Shown in pieces: positions 5,360 to 5,984 of a DNA stretch of 5,984 nucleotides. The stretch spans positions 1 to 5,984 of the forward strand of contig PLZT01000385.1 of NCBI GenBank assembly GCA_003152255.1, written 5' to 3'. The position numbers and the translations under genes were made by a program. Source of the DNA: Methylocystaceae bacterium. Lineage in GTDB: Bacteria; Pseudomonadota; Alphaproteobacteria; Rhizobiales; Beijerinckiaceae. The notes below the pieces were generated by a model that saw nothing but the letters and a program-made list of their open reading frames with translations, was not told the origin of the DNA and did not search any database. The stretch's first letter is position 1, and the number at the start of each line of letters is the position of its first letter.

Positions 5360-5984
5360 TCATCGATCGATCTCGCCGAAGACAATATCTAGCGAGCCCA
5401 CGATCGCCGAGACGTCGGCCAACATATGGCCTCGCGTAAGGTAATCCATCGCCGCAAGGTGGGCGAAGGACGGCGCTCTGATTTTGCATCTGTACGGTCT
5501 GTTGGTTCCATCGGAGACGAGATAGACCCCAAATTCTCCCTTGGGCGCTTCGACGGCGGCATAGACCTCGCCCGCGGGCACGTGGAATCCCTCGCTGTAT
5601 AATTTAAATTGCTCGATCATCGCCTCCATCGAGCGTTTCATTACGGCGCGCTTCGGCGGCACGACCTTATGATCGTTCACCGCGATTGGTCCCGCGCCTT
5701 CTTTCGAGGCTAACTTGTCCAGGCACTGCTTCATGATCCACGTCGACTGCCGCATCTCCGCCATGCGGATGCAGTAACGGTCATAGCAATCGCCGTGCTC
5801 GGAGACGGGGATGGCGAAATCCAATTCCTCGTAACATTCGTAAGGCTGCGCTTTGCGCAAATCCCACGCGGCGCCGCAGCTCCGGATGAACACCCCGGAA
5901 AAACCCAGCGCCCATGCGTCGTCGAGCGTCACAACCCCGATGTCGACGTTTCGCTGTTTGAAGATGCGATTGTCTGTAAGCAAG
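5360..5984 (-). CDS. nuoD: NADH-quinone oxidoreductase subunit D (NuoD), C-terminal part, cut by window edge
   Basis: NuoD is the 49-kDa-type subunit of respiratory complex I. It sits in the peripheral arm and helps form the quinone-binding pocket. The visible 207 complete codons are about the C-terminal half of a protein that is usually near 400 residues. Recognisable blocks, in order, are [110 protein letters not shown] and the usual ending FGEIDR. The segment around [14 protein letters not shown] and the stretch [13 protein letters not shown] look somewhat divergent. The frame is intact to the right edge. The true start and the quinone-site residues of the N-terminal half are outside the window. 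The gene is not followed by nuoE, as it would be in the common nuoA-N order, but by a convergent glycosyltransferase. Confidence 0.96.
   Translation of the reverse strand, partial: LLTDNRIFKQRNVDIGVVTLDDAWALGFSGVFIRSCGAAWDLRKAQPYECYEELDFAIPVSEHGDCYDRYCIRMAEMRQSTWIMKQCLDKLASKEGAGPIAVNDHKVVPPKRAVMKRSMEAMIEQFKLYSEGFHVPAGEVYAAVEAPKGEFGVYLVSDGTNRPYRCKIRAPSFAHLAAMDYLTRGHMLADVSAIVGSLDIVFGEIDR

Noticed and set aside
1..5984. Defence system, mobile element or CRISPR array
   Set aside because: No transposase, integrase, terminal repeats, nuclease or toxin-like genes, or regularly spaced repeats are visible; all four main genes and the egtD fragment belong to known metabolic or respiratory families.

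Overview
The window looks like a piece of an alphaproteobacterial chromosome, probably Hyphomicrobiales (a rhizobium- or methylotroph-like lineage). It is GC-rich, the NuoD fragment has an alphaproteobacterial flavour, and an egtB-egtD pair sits beside a bacterial-type glycogen-debranching-like enzyme and a GT4 glycosyltransferase. The lineage is inferred from general family resemblance, not from a search.

Layout, left to right. (1) Positions 1-1422, minus strand: the ergothioneine genes egtB (complete) and egtD (N-terminal part only, running off the left edge). They are translationally coupled through an ATGA overlap at 142-145. (2) Positions 1423-1808: a 386-base gap with no convincing gene. 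It holds a 7-base inverted repeat and, on the plus strand, a weak candidate for a very small ORF. (3) Positions 1809-4019, minus strand: an amylo-alpha-1,6-glucosidase-like protein of 736 residues. (4) Positions 4020-4113: a compact divergent promoter region. (5) Positions 4114-5259, plus strand: a GT4 glycosyltransferase. (6) Positions 5260-5359: a short convergent intergenic region rich in inverted repeats, probably a bidirectional terminator. (7) Positions 5360-5984, minus strand: the C-terminal half of NuoD (complex I, 49-kDa-type subunit), entering from the right edge.

How the genes relate. EgtD trimethylates histidine to hercynine, and EgtB then oxidatively attaches a sulfur donor to it, so the left pair supplies the first two steps of ergothioneine synthesis. 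The debranching-like enzyme and the glycosyltransferase are transcribed divergently from one 94-base spacer and may act on a common alpha-glucan or glycoconjugate, but no glg, mal or tre gene is visible to fix the substrate. NuoD belongs to an unrelated respiratory operon that apparently ends here.

No mobile element, CRISPR array, RNA gene or clearly novel system is visible. The most informative points are: the EgtB C-terminal loop lacks the residues linked to gamma-glutamylcysteine binding, which suggests the cysteine-using type; nuoD is not followed by nuoE; and a debranching-like enzyme is paired divergently with a GT4 enzyme outside a glycogen operon.
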